Shown here: one piece after another, positions 32,182 through 44,128 of the stretch
Layout: each line of letters starts with the position of its first letter
Numbering within the stretch: position 1 is the first letter of the stretch
NCBI RefSeq assembly: GCF_963678635.1
Contig: NC_087064.1
Span: forward strand, 17,971,802-18,035,801
Origin: Symsagittifera roscoffensis
Lineage: Eukaryota; Xenacoelomorpha; Acoela; Convolutidae
DNA length: 64,000 nt
Direction: 5' to 3'
The notes under the pieces: model-generated
Told to the model about the DNA's origin: nothing
Databases searched by the model: none
The model's input: only the letters and a program-made list of their open reading frames with translations
Made by a program: the position numbers and the translations under genes

Positions 32182-32448
32182 TCTCGACCCGGGGACCAAT
32201 GTTAACTTTTCACGTCTCCTCGTTTTTGACAAATACCATGAAAACTGAGCAGTGTGGAAAGGTTGTAGATGGTTTCGAAACAAGATTCAATGCAAACTAC
32301 TCGCAATTCAGTGTGCAGTGTGGAGAGATTATAGATGGTTTCGAAACCAGTTTCAGTGCAAATTACTCACATCAGGGAAAATTCTTGAATCTTTCGACCA
32401 CTCTTTAACGTCCAAGCAAAAATTTACGAAGCTTTCAAACAGAAATAT

Positions 32449-32974
32449 AACAAGATTGCTCGTATCAGGACGAAGCCTTGAATGTTCCGACTGCCTTTTA
32501 AGGTTTATGGAGCAGTTATAACGTATCAAAATTAAATGAAATAAAATATAATGAAATTTTTTTTCTTCTAAAATTTGAAATTTTTTATGAAAATTATCCC
32601 CCACACGCCATATAAAGTACAAAAGGATAGATTTCGTTCCTTGTAACAAATCAATTATGGCAAATAAGCTTCGTTCAACCAATTTGTAACTATTTCTAGG
32701 ACGGATTAAATCTCCGCTTACGCATTAATAGCGCGAAATATATCGCGCCTTAATTGTCCCAAATTAGCCAAAATGGCCAAAATGGCAATCTTTAAACCCT
32801 CATAACTTTAGAAAAAATGATCACAGGTGAAATATCTTTTCAAATTTAAGCTCAGGATACCAACATTTTTTGAATGATATAAAAAAAAATTCCGTCAAAA
32901 TTTGCCTGAAGAAAAAAAAACCACCCCGAGCACAAATATTCCGTTACTTTCGTATCGATCGAAAGTCGGAACAA
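32449..32974 (+). repeat. DR1 dispersed repeat, copy 1
   Basis: Starts AACAAGATTGCTCGTATCAG and ends AAAGTCGGAACAA. This family (about 530 bp) has a hairpin near the start (TCAGGGC-GAA-GCCCTGA in the consensus, one wobble pair and one mismatch here), an internal GCGCGA..TCGCGC quasi-palindrome, and a hairpin near the end. Confidence 0.75.
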
Positions 32975-34081
32975 AAATAAAATTTTAATAATAAATTTTA
33001 GCTTTTAATAAGAGACAACGAAATTTGCAGCAATTCGTAGTGATCGTATGAAAACCTTTGACGGATACTTGGTAAAGCTTGTTTGTATCACTCTTTACTG
33101 ACTTACTTTTGTTGAGCGAGGCTCTTTGATACAGCTTTTTTTAAAAAAATTTTTCTGTTTTTTTCTTATTTTCTCTTGATCAAACTGCTGGAATATAGCC
33201 TCTCATTGTACGAAGCTTTTAGTAATCGGCAAATTAGGAGAGTGAAAAAAATCGCTCGTAACGAACTTTTGTGGTCTAACGTATTATCAAAATAATCGAT
33301 TTCCATTTTGGGCTCAGACACTGAAATGGAAGATAATTCATTTAATAATTCATTTAATATCAAAAAAAAAAATTTTCTACTTTATTTTTGTTTAGCGTCG
33401 TGCAAATTTTTGCAAGAATTTTTGAATTTGAGCAAAACTTTGTGATGCGAGTGTACAGCTTAGTCGATTTCTAATCCCAAACTTTACCAAATTGCAGAAC
33501 AATTCCGTTAGCCTCTCCCCCCTAACATTTTACCCTCACAGACCCCCCCCCCCCCCAACGATTGCCCTTTGCCCTTCTCCCACCTGAACCACTACCTCCT
33601 ACCTGAACCATTCTCCCCACCTGAACCAACCCCCCGCTCTAAACCAATCGCCACCCACCCCGCCTTAACCAACCCCCGCCAGAACCAAATCTCCTCCCCA
33701 ACCCAGTTTTTAAATTTTGATCCCCATTATCTCCCTTAAACGTTTTGACCGATTATTTTTTGGTCATTTCCTGAAAAAATGGTCAGAAATGCTATTTTTG
33801 GAATATTTTGGCCGAAAAAAATTAAAATTTTTGCACGCAATTTGTTGCAAAACAGCCCACCAACAGTCTTATCTCCCCCACCAAAGTTTCTAATTAATAT
33901 AAAACAAATTTTTGAATTGAACAAAATAGAGAAATTGAGTACTATAAAAACAGAAATATAAATCAAAATTGCGCAGAAAAAAGTTACTTTGAACAACAAC
34001 TAACCAATTTTAGTTTAAAACGTAGAAAACTAAAATTTAGTACCGTAGAAAACTTCATGTGCGTTGAAATTGTCATCTATA
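32975..34081. other. Gene-free stretch with C-rich low-complexity tract
   Basis: 33,480-33,720 is unusually C-rich, with a run of about 13 C near 33,550 and four or more copies of ACCTGAACCA at about 20-25 bp spacing. I see no gene. Confidence 0.6.
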
Positions 34082-34799
34082 CAGTGCTGATTTAAATTAT
34101 CCGGACAAAACGAACAAAACTTGAATTTTCAAACGCGTTTTTCTCAAATGGGGTTAAGATTAGACAAAAAGTGAAGAGAACAAAAGTTGCTTAGAATTTC
34201 ACCAGAATTAATATGGTGCCATTTTTTCTCCGAAATTCTCAACAAAAATTTTACCCCAAAAATGGGTCATTTTGGCTTTTTTCAATTAATCAAGAATTAC
34301 GCTGAAACTACTTGGTTAATTGATGAGAAATTTATATCACAGGAAGCCTCTTACGCAGCTCAACAAAGTTTAAGAAGGGTTAAATCTCCAAAAACCAGTA
34401 TAAGAGCAAAAGTTTTCACTTGATAGTCAATAAATTGGATTTTTACTATATAAAACCCAGAATTTTTGCTTTAAAATAAATTTTAAGCAATTTGCGCAAG
34501 TTTTTGGAGATTTATCCCTTCTTAAACTTTGTTGAGCTGCGTAAGAGGCTTCCTGTGATATAATTTTCTCATCAATTAACAGCGTAATTCTTGATTAATT
34601 GAAAAAAGCCAAAATGACCTATTTTTGGGGCAAAATTTTTGTTGAGAATTTCGGAGAAAAAATGGCACAATATTAATTCTAGTGAAATTCTCAGCAACTT
34701 TTGTTCTCTTCACTTTTTGTATAATCTTAACCCAATTTGAGAACAACGCGTTTGCAAATTCAAGTTTTGTTCGTTTTGTCCGGATTTAAATCAGCACTG
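34082..34799. mobile_element. 718-bp fold-back miniature element with Tc1/mariner-like ends
   Basis: Arms of about 315 bp (34,082-34,400 and 34,500-34,799) are near-perfect inverted copies around a 100-bp centre. The ends read CAGTGCTGATTTAAAT, and each is bordered by TA (34,080-34,081 and 34,800-34,801), the target of Tc1/mariner transposases. It carries no transposase, so it is non-autonomous. Confidence 0.8.
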
Positions 34800-34825
34800 T
34801 ATATAGTGGAAAATAATTCGAACGG

Positions 34826-35000
34826 CAAATAAGCTTCGTTCAACCAATTTGGAACGATTTCTAAATCTCCGCATACGCTTTAATAGCGCGAAATATATTG
34901 CGCGTTAATTGTCCCTAATTGGCCAAAATGGCAATCTTCAAACCCCCATAACTTAACAAAAAATGATCACAGGTGAATTACCTTTTCCAATTTTTGTTAC
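34826..35000 (+). repeat. DR1 internal fragment
   Basis: It matches the middle of DR1 (CTTCGTTCAACCAATTTGGA through the GCGCGAAATATATTGCGCG palindrome to AATGATCACAGGTGAA). It follows the fold-back element closely, which may therefore have inserted in or near a DR1 copy. Confidence 0.65.
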
Positions 35001-36671
35001 TTTTGTTTGGATAAACGGAATTAGTACTGTATCACTGCTCTCATTACCTTTGCGATAAACATGGGTATTGCAATGGAGTACAAAATTTTTCCACCTTAAA
35101 TAACTTTGTTCATAGGATGGGATCTCTAATTTCAAGCTCTTCATTTCTATGTACGCAAGTTGCGTTTAACACTTATGGCCAAACAGTTCTAGTTGAGCAG
35201 TTGTTCTACAGCTACTTAAGTGATAGTCGGTCTACATCTGAAGGTTATGAAAGTAAATAACCTCCCGTTTTTTTTGGAAATTCCTTAACTGGTCTCTTTT
35301 TTACTGCAATCTTTTCTTTTGTTGTAATTGAGGTCCCATAACTTTGCGTTTTAACTTCATTTTCAATAAGTTTGTTGTAAATAGGTTATTTTTTAAGCTG
35401 CAGGAGTGTTTTGGCTTTTTCTTCAATTTTTCTTCAATTTTTTTTTGTATTTTTTTTTCATTTTTATTTTCACTTTATCATAAACTTTAGCAAATAACGG
35501 AAAGGGAACTTTCTTATGCTTGTTTACTCCCGTGGGATATGCAGGTTATTTGGGTGCAAAACTTTAGGTTTTTTTCAGTATATTTAGGAGCTTTTGGATC
35601 TGGATGTTTTCAGCGACATTTTTTTGCTATCGGTTCCATCTATTGGTTATGAGACGAAAAAGAAAATTTAGTGTATCCTGAGTCCTGTTGATGTTATAGG
35701 TAATTGATTTTTATAAGATTTGTAAAAAAAGTCTTCCTTTTTTAGCTTTGGATTTCCTAAACAGGTTTTTTTTGTCTTTTTTTCACTTTCCGTTTGAGAT
35801 ACAATATCGTTTGATTTTCGGCTTTTTATTTTGTATAGCAAATGGTTCGAAGCTCAGCTTCGCTTCTGTGTTGAATGTTTCATTCAGTTTTTTGAGTGCA
35901 TTTTGGGAAGCAAAGAAGGTTGATCATTAATTATACCATTTTGTCAAAAAAACAGGCGAACCAAATGGTAAAGTTATCATAATCAAAATTACTGGGAGTC
36001 GTGGTAGTCGATAGAAATAGGCTTCGATCAAAAAGTAGTTTGCTTGAGTTGATTGCAATCGGACAGCATTTGCTTCCGTCGAGTCCGCTTAAAAATAATC
36101 AGTTTGGTCATATCGATCAAAACATCAGACTCTTCGGTCCAACACAGTCGGCTATATTTTGCTTCGACAAGTCTATCTCAACAAAGCCAGTTTTTTGGGT
36201 CAAGAGGTTCAAAACCTAACGGTTTTGGATCCAGCTTGACAAAAACTCCTTTTTCGGTCACATGAAAAAAAATCGAACAACTCAACCTTGGAAACGGTTG
36301 TCTGTCTGAAATCTAAGAAGCTTTTCCTGAATTGCTTATGGGTTCACACAATCGTTTTCTTCTGAAGTCACTTGTAATCAAACGACGTAATCAAAACTAA
36401 TCAATGGCCGGTCACCCTGTCACAGCGGCTATTTTTTTCCTAAATTGATTTTTTTCTGGTATAGAACCAAATTGCTTTAAGCAATCGAATCAAGAACGGA
36501 ACATTTTTAAATTTGTGTCGAAATTGTCTTTTTGTTTTACATGTCTGTTTTTATATCTTGTCTGTTTTTAAATTTCCGTCGAAATTGTCTATTTGTGTAT
36601 ATGTTTCATCATCATAAACCTGTTTTTTGTTTCATTGTAATCCAAGTAATTTGATTCGCTTTTACACTAAG
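35001..36671. other. Stretch without a recognised gene
   Basis: AT-rich and without a supported gene. The segment 36,415-36,600 matches 43,515-43,690 and 46,347-46,520, which sit at the edges of the 2.83-kb duplication. Confidence 0.5.
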
Positions 36672-36946
36672 AACAAGACTGCTGGTATCAGGGCGAAGCC
36701 CTGAATGTTCCGACTGCCTTTTAATGCTTATGGAGCAGTAATGACTCAAAAAAGTTAAACGTAATAAATTAAAATGAAACAAAAAATTTAAAATTTGATT
36801 TTTTTTTGTGAAATTCAACACCCACACGCCACATTAAGTACAAAAAGATAGAATTTGCTCTTTGTTACAAATCAATTCTAGCTGATAAGCTTCTTTCAAT
36901 CAATTTGAAACATTTTATAAGACGGATTGTATTTCCGCTTACGCGC
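36672..36946 (+). repeat. DR1 copy split by the LTR element, left half
   Basis: Starts AACAAGACTGCTGGTATCAG with an intact 7-bp hairpin and runs to the LTR boundary. The copy resumes at 40,532. Confidence 0.8.
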
Positions 36947-37260
36947 TGTGAAGTATCTGGAATTCATAATTACTCCTTTGTATTTATCTTACAGTACTGC
37001 TATACAACCATCAAGAGCCATGACTGTTACGTCGTTAATCAAATGTCTGCAAAAAGTGATATAGTTTTCGTACGACTATTGCTCATTTATTACCATAGTT
37101 TCCGAACGATTAAACCTATTCAATTCAACTTATCTTTCAACTTCATTTTGGTCTAATTTTAGGAATTAGTTAGCGTAGTTAGAATCATTTTAATCTAAAA
37201 CTCTAGTTTAACCAAAGTACCACACTTGTCTAATTGAGACCCAATAAGGGACTTCTGTAC
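36947..37260 (+). repeat. 5' LTR
   Basis: 314 bp, aligned end to end with 40,217-40,531, including the shared phrase GGAATTAGTTAGCGTAGTTA. Confidence 0.75.
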
Positions 37261-37489
37261 TTGGCAAAATCAACCGATTCTAACTTACCAGGACTGGATT
37301 CTTCTGGAATCATTCAACAAACGAAAACCCTGACGATTGAGAAAAATGGGCCAACAAGTTCCATTTTACCATCATATCAAAAGATTCCGTAGAAATAGAC
37401 AAAATCATCAACCCACCAGAACGTGATCCAAAACAGGCCCCTATTTCCCAACAACCGGCTGAGAATTAAGATGCTACAAAGCGACAAAA

Positions 37490-38340
37490 TAGAGAAGCAA
37501 CATATACAGCACAGTTGAACAACTATATTGAAGAAGTAAAAAAAAACGCAGACAAGAAGCCATTATCAAGTTTAACGGACTACAAAAACAGAGACATTGA
37601 CAAAAAACTCACATCCCAATTTTACCTAGCATTAGGTAGAGAGGGTCATAAAAGTTTCGCTCACAAAACCCAGGAAGTAAGATCCTTGATATAAAGTTCG
37701 CTGATTTTTGGCAACTTCTCCAAACAACTTTCGCATCAGGAACAAACCTTACATACTAGCTCAACCATCCAATGCTTCAGCACATTACGGAAACTAATTT
37801 GAGTCGAACGAACCCCATCAAGTCAACTGTCAAAAGCACTCGACAATGTGAGTTTAGAAAACTTACTACATCTATAGGTACATAAAAAAAAATAGGTTTA
37901 GTACCTCAAACTGAATAGTTATATTATGGAACCTTGAAAAACAACTCAGATAAAGGGGAAAAATTTACGACACATTTACTTCCAAAAGTAAGATACGCGT
38001 TGACCAACTCTTAAAAAACGGACATGTGTGAAAAACTCTCTTATTACTCGGAGGATTCTTCTATCAGCCCTATCGTAGTATTTGCTGAGCCAGACAGTTC
38101 AGTTAGGCAGGCTCTTAATTCTATAAATTGAATGAACCAAAAATAGAGGAGCTGTTATGAAATGCCAAGTCTTTTCGAGCTAGTAATCTTTTCGAGGCGC
38201 CAAATCTTTTCGAGGCGCTCACAATTAATGGAGATACTGCGAACTTGGTATGGTTCTCATTGATAGATATTAAATATGCGTATAGCCATATTTCCCTATC
38301 TTCTAAAGCAAGTAACCAAAGTGAAATTACTTTAAACATA
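37490..38340 (+). pseudogene. Degenerate gag/pol remnant of the LTR element
   Basis: Shifting frames show a polar stretch (EEVKKNADKKPLSSLTDYK near 37,530), then reverse-transcriptase-like motifs: SISPIVVFAEPDSSVR near 38,062, and SLIDIKYAYSHISL near 38,262, which fits the SxxDxxxAYxxI motif of LTR-type RT. The catalytic YxDD region is not found, so most of the RT is deleted. The superfamily (Ty3-like, Pao-like or other) is not assignable from this. Confidence 0.55.
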
Positions 38341-38444
38341 GGAGTGCAAGGACTGCAAATAATTTAGTTGTTAGGACTGTAAACACTATATGGCATTTTT
38401 TATTAAAACCTCCGACAAAACAAAACCTTAGCTGGGATCGAATA

Positions 38445-38720
38445 ATGCTTTGCTTAGATAAAGGAAAAAGAATGATGTGCCGAGATTTGAGGAACGTTTG
38501 GGACGCTCCTGATTGTATCGAAGACGCTGAATTAGACAGTTCTGACACATCATCGGATGAGTTCGCAAACGCAACAAAGTACGTCCTTACAAACGCAGGG
38601 TCATCAATCAGAGTATTGGGAAAAGCTCAAGCACGAGTCGCAATAGGACTTACAAAATCGTTAAAAACAATTCAGGATATGGTATCAACATTCCATAAAG
38701 CTCAAAATATAAAAAAATGA
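38445..38720 (+). pseudogene. Open fragment inside the LTR element (91 codons)
   Basis: Contains an acidic Ser-rich run (DAELDSSDTSSDEFAN) followed by a helix-like stretch. It is probably a coding remnant of the element. I recognise no domain. Confidence 0.35.
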
Positions 38721-39203
38721 ACCATTCTACAAAGAACGAAATCGTTAGAGAATCTGATCATACGGTAACACATAAACGGAATAACCCTACGTAAATCTGA
38801 TTTAACTATAATCACTGACAAACCCACATACCCAGAACACCAGTGAGCCCGAGAAAAAAGGTCAGTTCTACGCAACCAAGGGCCAGAGAATGACATCAAG
38901 AAAAATTGCCTAGAAGAGCTCATGGCGTCTTCAGGTCGCCCAAAATACACAGGCAAAATTCGAAGAATTAGATAAAGTCCACCGAAATGCGGCATTGTAG
39001 AGCAGCTCTAGGAATACACTTCTCAGAGAAGAATAAATGGCGCAGAAAACTAGATTGCGGGTACCCCTAGATCCCTAAATGACACAATGGGAAACCGGGA
39101 GGGAAATTATCAGCATTTCTGACTCACCAAACCGGGTCAGAGCTACACTCAGCTCAGAAGGTTGGTATGGTGACGTCTCGAGCGATCTACAAAATTCATT
39201 TGT

Positions 39204-39806
39204 TTGTACCTCGACCCCCAATCCTACCCTGATAGGAAAAACGAAATCCCGAAGCTGGAACAACCGAGCCCTACCATTTCAAAACCCACAATTTCAGCAA
39301 TCTCCATTAGAAACGAAAACTACAGCAGCACTGAAAACAAATGTTACCTAAAGCAACTGATCAAACACCTTCTGAGACAAACATTATTGAGATATGAGGA
39401 ACCTACCCATGAAGAAGCGAAAATGCCCACTACTTCCAAGATGCCACCGTCAATAATCCTTGATCTAGATAATATACTTCCTACTCTAAAAACCCCGTCT
39501 AAACCTCATCAACCAGTAGCAACAACTCCAAAACATGCTACCCCAAAACCTGATAAACCCTCAGGGCATCCAAGAGGAAGCCTTCATTGCCAATACACTC
39601 GCATCCGCCGAAAAAACATGCTGAGACAGTCCGAAGTAAATCTGACCCGGATAGAACGGTGGATCCACCTCGCTTCAATTGCCGACATAATAGATGTTTT
39701 GGGCCAATCTATGACCAGAAACGAGTTGAGATTGTGGAAAACTCAAAATGCCAAGAGAGCCTTACACGCTAAACTTCCGGAGGCCCAGAAAAAATTGTAC
39801 ACCTAA
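39204..39806 (+). CDS. LTR-element 3' open frame, hypothetical (200 aa)
   Basis: A 200-codon frame starts MYLDPQSYPDRKNEIPKLEQ, lies inside the LTR element and ends 410 bp before the 3' LTR. The middle is rich in Pro, Thr and Lys (TPSKPHQPVATTPKHATPK) and looks disordered. The C-terminal 75 residues are basic with predicted helices (RKNMLRQSEVNLTRIERW). I recognise no domain. It may be the surviving end of pol or an extra gene of the element. Being the longest open frame in an otherwise broken element makes it worth noting, but it is most likely inactive. Confidence 0.4.
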   Translation: MYLDPQSYPDRKNEIPKLEQPSPTISKPTISAISIRNENYSSTENKCYLKQLIKHLLRQTLLRYEEPTHEEAKMPTTSKMPPSIILDLDNILPTLKTPSKPHQPVATTPKHATPKPDKPSGHPRGSLHCQYTRIRRKNMLRQSEVNLTRIERWIHLASIADIIDVLGQSMTRNELRLWKTQNAKRALHAKLPEAQKKLYT

Positions 39807-40216
39807 AATTTTTTAGTGAAAATCTTTTGTTTCTTTCAATTATTCTAACCCAGTTATAGTTATCGCGAAATTAGTTCATTTTTGGGGAAAAGTATTAAAT
39901 CATCTGGTACTATATATATTCGGCATACCAACACAATTTTAATGGTTCTCAACATACTATTTAATGTAAAAAAATTGATTTTTGTTGAATCGAGTTGTAT
40001 TTATTAGTTTCTTTATCTTTAACATTGTTGTGGCTACAGCTGCATGGCTGCAAGTACTAGTATTGAGTTAGTCTCTACTTATGCCTCTTTTGGTTCCAAA
40101 AATTTTTTTTCCTACCGAATTTTGTTGCATTTTACTGAAACCTCCTTATTTCATTTTCTGTCGGTGAAAAAGAAACAAGATTGTATTCAGTATTCTTGTA
40201 ATTTTTCAAGCGGGTA

Positions 40217-40531
40217 TGTCAAGTATCTGAAACTCCTAAATACTCCTATGTTTTAATCTTACAGTACTCCTATACAACCATTAAGTGCAATGGCTGTTAC
40301 GTCGTCTTTGATCAAGTGCCTGCCAAAAGCGATGTAGCTTTTGGACGACCATTGCTTATTTGTTAGCATAGTTTGAATAATTAAACCTATTTAGCTCAAC
40401 TTATCTTTTAATTTCGTTTTAGTCTAATTTTAGGAATTAGTTAGCGTAGTTAGAATCATTTTAATCTACAACTCTATTTTAACCAATGTACCTCAGTTGT
40501 CTAATTGAGTTCCAATAACGGAATTCTTTTC
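40217..40531 (+). repeat. 3' LTR
   Basis: 315 bp, related throughout to the 5' LTR with many substitutions. Confidence 0.75.
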
Positions 40532-40794
40532 ACGCGTTAATAGCGCGAAAAATATCGCGCGTTAATTGTCAGAATTTCGCCAAAATGGCAAAATTCAAAC
40601 TCTCATAAGTTTACAAATTCAAGCTCAGGGAAACAATGCCTTTTGTATGATTTAGAAAATTTCCGTCAAAAATGGCTCGTTAAAAAGTCGAAATTTGTCT
40701 GAAGAATAAAAAAAAACCACCCCGAGCACAAATATTCCGTTACTTTCATTAACGAAATTTGGATCAATTACTTTCGTTACGAAAATCGGAACAA
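40532..40794 (+). repeat. DR1 copy split by the LTR element, right half
   Basis: Starts ACGCGTTAATAGCGCG and ends GAAAATCGGAACAA, completing the copy begun at 36,672. Confidence 0.75.
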
Positions 40795-41301
40795 AAATGT
40801 GACAATATAGCTTAAACCGAGCATCCCAAATTTCTATTTCGAAGATTTTTGTAAATTTTTGTATAAGTTTCATCATCATAAATTGGTTTTTTGTTTCAAT
40901 GTAATCCAAGTAATTTTATTCGCTAGTATATTAAGAAACAATTTAACAATATAGCTTGAGGCGAGTATCCCAAATTTCTAAATCGAAGACTATTTGTCTC
41001 TAAACATTCAAGGGACAAACAATGAACAGCTTGAAGTATGAATCCAAATCAATCATCTAAACAGCTGAATTTAAGATTCAGAGCTTGTTGTTGGCTTTTT
41101 GTTGATCTACTCGGTCACTTTTGTAACTAACTTTCTTTACTTTACATTGAGAACTCTGATCGTATACTAAGTTGCCAACAAACCTTCACGATCTTTCTCG
41201 CCTACTTTTTCAAAAAACTATATCAACATTATCTCTGGGTTTTTGATTTGATTGTTAAGTAATCAGTTACGTAATCAGACCCGTGGGAAATTTCCTGGAA
41301 A

Positions 41302-41491
41302 ATGTCTTTGGATACTGTGAACAAAAAATTGGTGGCTATCGGGGACGGTGCATGTGGTAAGACATCTCTGCTCGTGCGCTTTTCCAAGCGCGAGTTCCCC
41401 GTCGGCTATCAGCCCACTATCTTCGACAGCTACGTCGCCCAGATTACATTAGGCTCCACAATTGTCAAACTCAGCTTATTCGATACTGCGG
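41302..41491 (+). CDS. Rho-family GTPase, first coding exon, copy 1
   Basis: Encodes residues 1-63 of a Rho-family small GTPase: P-loop GDGACGKT (as in RhoA), effector region YQPTIFDSYVA, and the start of switch II (FDTAG). The exon ends after GCG G at a consensus donor, GTGAGT, in phase 1, and joins exon 2 at 52,754 to give DTAGQEDFDRLRP. Exons 1-3 together make 186 residues, the normal Rho length, ending in CVIC. Rho GTPases switch between GTP and GDP forms at membranes to control actin and cell shape. Whether this copy, the one at 44,129, or both are used is unknown. Confidence 0.9.
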
Positions 41492-42203
41492 GTGAGTTCA
41501 CGGAGCCCGAAACAGTGAAACAAAAACTTTTTTCGTTTCGGAAAAGTTTTCTCTCAACTAATCTCACAAAAATTACAACCGGTCACTCTTTAATGAGTGA
41601 ATAAGTCAATTGCACCAGAAACGAGGTTCAAGGTCGCATTAACTTTTCAGCTGAGATAATGTTATATAGTTGTTGAAGCGCGGCCGAAAACATTTTTTTT
41701 GTATGCAGAGTCGCTACCAAACTTTTTTTTGTAAAAGTCATCTAATTATCCAAATACCATCAGAAGTCAATACTGATTTATCATTTTGATTTAAAGTTTT
41801 TCAATTGTCATGGAAACTAAACAGCCAATCAATGCCAAAAAAATATGTAAATTAGCTCTGACGGCCCTACGGTGGCGCTCATGTATTCTACAACATTACA
41901 AAGTGGCTTTTTTCTAGATGAATTTATTTAAAACATTTAGTGCTTGTTCACGAAACGTGACGATTGTCTAAAATTACTATTTGAAGCTCTTTTGTAACAA
42001 AAACACTTTTTGACCATTTATTTTTAGATATAGATGTTTTAATGACAAGGCGTCTAAATAAAGCAAGACTCTTTGTATCAGGGCGAAGCTCTGAAGGTTA
42101 CGAATGGTCATAAGCTGGTCTCGAACATTTTTAGATAATGAAATATTGACAAACTTTGATTTTGAAGCTGAATATTAAGAGTGGTCTATGGAACTAAAAG
42201 ACC

Positions 42204-42984
42204 AACAAGACTGCTCGTATCAGGGCGAAGCCCTGAATTTTCCGACCGCTTTTTAATGTTTATGGAGCAGTAATAACATTTAAGAAATTGGCTCTTTTCC
42301 AGTTCCCCCCCTTTCAAATTCAATTTTGAAAAGTCAATTTAATGTTGTCACAATGCAATGAAATTTGGCGTGGTGAACAAATCGACAATTCTGAACAGAC
42401 GTTACAGCGTACGTTACAGCGTACGTTTTTCATACGTTACAGCGTAACATCATGCATTTAGCCGTAATAACACGTAAAACAAATATAAAACTCGCTATTT
42501 TGAAAGGGGGGGAAACTGGAAAAGAGCCAAGAAATTAAATGAAATAAAACAAAATGAAACTTTTTTTTCTAAAATTTGAATTTTTTAATGAAAATCATCC
42601 CCCCACACGCCATATTAACTACAAAAGGATAGATTTCGCTCCTTGTAACAAATCAATTATGGCAACTAAGGTTCTTTCAACCAATTTGGAACGATTTCTA
42701 AGACGGATTAACTCTGCGCTTACGCGTTAAAAGCGCGAATTATATCGCGCGTTAATTGTCCCAAATAGGTCAAAATGGCAATCTTTAAACCCTCATAACT
42801 TTACGAAAAATGATAACAGGTAAAATATCTTTTCAAATTTAAGCTCAGGACAACAATACTTTTCGAATGATAAAAAAAAAATCCGTCAAAAATGGCTAGT
42901 TAAAAAGTCGAAATTTGTCTGAAGAAAAAAAAACCCACCCCGAGCACAAATATTCCGTTACTTTCGTATCGAAAGTCGGAACAA
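42204..42984 (+). repeat. DR1 copy with nested miniature element
   Basis: A full DR1, interrupted at 42,290-42,528. Both end hairpins are present: TCAGGGC-GAA-GCCCTGA at the start and ACTTTCG-TAT-CGAAAGT at the end. Confidence 0.8.
42290..42528. mobile_element. 239-bp miniature inverted-repeat element
   Basis: Terminal inverted repeats of about 28 bp begin GGCTCTTTTCCAGTT and continue through a C run to CTTTCAAA. A perfect 8-bp target duplication, AAGAAATT, lies at 42,282-42,289 and 42,529-42,536. The inside holds three GTTACAGCGTA units. The 8-bp duplication fits the hAT group. It has no coding capacity. Confidence 0.85.
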
Positions 42985-43352
42985 TTAGCCTGTCTCAATT
43001 GAGTTTTAGAAAAACTTTTGAAGCACGATAAATCGTCACGCGTAAATTTTGCGCGTCAGCTTATCACAGTAATTTTGCAGTCACTCTTAGTCTATTAGTG
43101 AGCGTTTTACAACACTCTTCGAAGGAAATTCTAGTTGTCAGCGCGCCCATTCTGAGACCACGATAATTCTGAATGAAAAACCACCCCGAGCAAATATATA
43201 TGTATCCCTAATTTTGTTGGGATATATAGCATGCTTAATCATTTCAACTTCAGGGACTACGCGTCAAATAGAGCGAAATATATTGCGCGTAAATTATTCC
43301 TAATTGGCAGTTTTCAAATTGCTATAACTTTACAAAACAAGATCACAAAAAA

Positions 43353-43514
43353 AACAAGACTGCTCGTATCAGGGCAAATCCCTGATTGTTCCGACTGCCT
43401 TTTAAGGTTTATTGAGCAGCAGTAATATCTAACAAAATCTAAATGAAACAAAATAAAAGGAAATTTTTTTTTCTAAAATTTGAAATTTTTTATGAAAATC
43501 ATCCCCCCACACGC
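43353..43514 (+). repeat. DR1 5' fragment
   Basis: The first 160 bp of DR1, ending at CCCACACGCGG. The hairpin is altered to ATCAGGG-CAAAT-CCCTGAT but still pairs over 7 bp. Confidence 0.7.
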
Positions 43515-44128
43515 GGCTATGCTTTTTTCCTGAATTGAATTTATTTCTGGTGTATAAACCAATTGCTTTAAGCAATCGAATCAAGAACGGAACATTTTTC
43601 TAAATTTCTGTCGAAATTGTCTATTTTTTATATGTCTATTTTTGTATCATGTCTATTTTTAAATTACTGTCGAAATTGTCTATTTTTGTATAAGTTTCAT
43701 CATCATAAATTGGTTTTTTGTTTCAATGTAATCCAAGTAATTTTATTCGCTAGTATATTAAGAAACAATTTAACAATATAGCTTGAGGCGAGTATCCCAA
43801 ATTTCTAAATCGAAGACTATTTGTCTCTAAACATTCAAGGGACAAACAATGAACAGCTTGAAGTATGAATCCAAATCAATCATCTAAACAGCTGAATTTA
43901 AGATTCAGAGCTTGTTGTTGGCTTTTTGTTGATCTACTCGGTCACTTTTGTAACTAACTTTCTTTACTTTACATTGAGAACTCTGATCGTATACTAAGTT
44001 GCCAACAAACCTTCACGATCTTTCTCGCCTACTTTTTCAAAAAACTATATCAACATTATTTCTGGGTTTTTGATTTGATTGTTAAGTAATCAGTTACGTA
44101 ATCAGACCCGTGGGAAATTTCCTGGAAA

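Larger units (their letters stand above)
36947..40531 (+). mobile_element. Defective LTR retrotransposon
   Basis: Related direct repeats at 36,947-37,260 and 40,217-40,531 start TGTGAAGTATCTG and TGTCAAGTATCTG. The left one is followed by TTGGCAAAATCAACC, a plausible tRNA primer-binding site. ACGCG flanks both ends within a split DR1 copy and is the likely target duplication. At under 3 kb the interior is far shorter than an intact element and is full of stops. The LTRs have clearly diverged, so the insertion is not recent. Confidence 0.75.
40855..43681 (+). repeat. 2.83-kb tandem duplication, copy 1
   Basis: Near-identical to 43,682-46,513. It contains the 5' flank and first coding exon of the Rho GTPase gene, part of intron 1, a DR1 copy with a nested miniature element, and a truncated DR1. 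Both edges lie at copies of a short phrase, TTTCATCATCATAAA, which recurs near 36,605 and 46,520. Confidence 0.9.

Noticed and set aside
32047-32408. Overlapping open frames near the ACCGCTCAAA cluster
   Set aside because: Frames are open on both strands because of the inverted repeat. No conserved motif is present.
33540-33720. CRISPR-like or coding signal in the ACCTGAACCA repeats
   Set aside because: Units are short, irregular and C-rich. This is low-complexity sequence in a eukaryotic context.
38702-38995. 97-codon leftward frame inside the LTR element
   Set aside because: It opposes the element's coding strand and has no recognisable domain.
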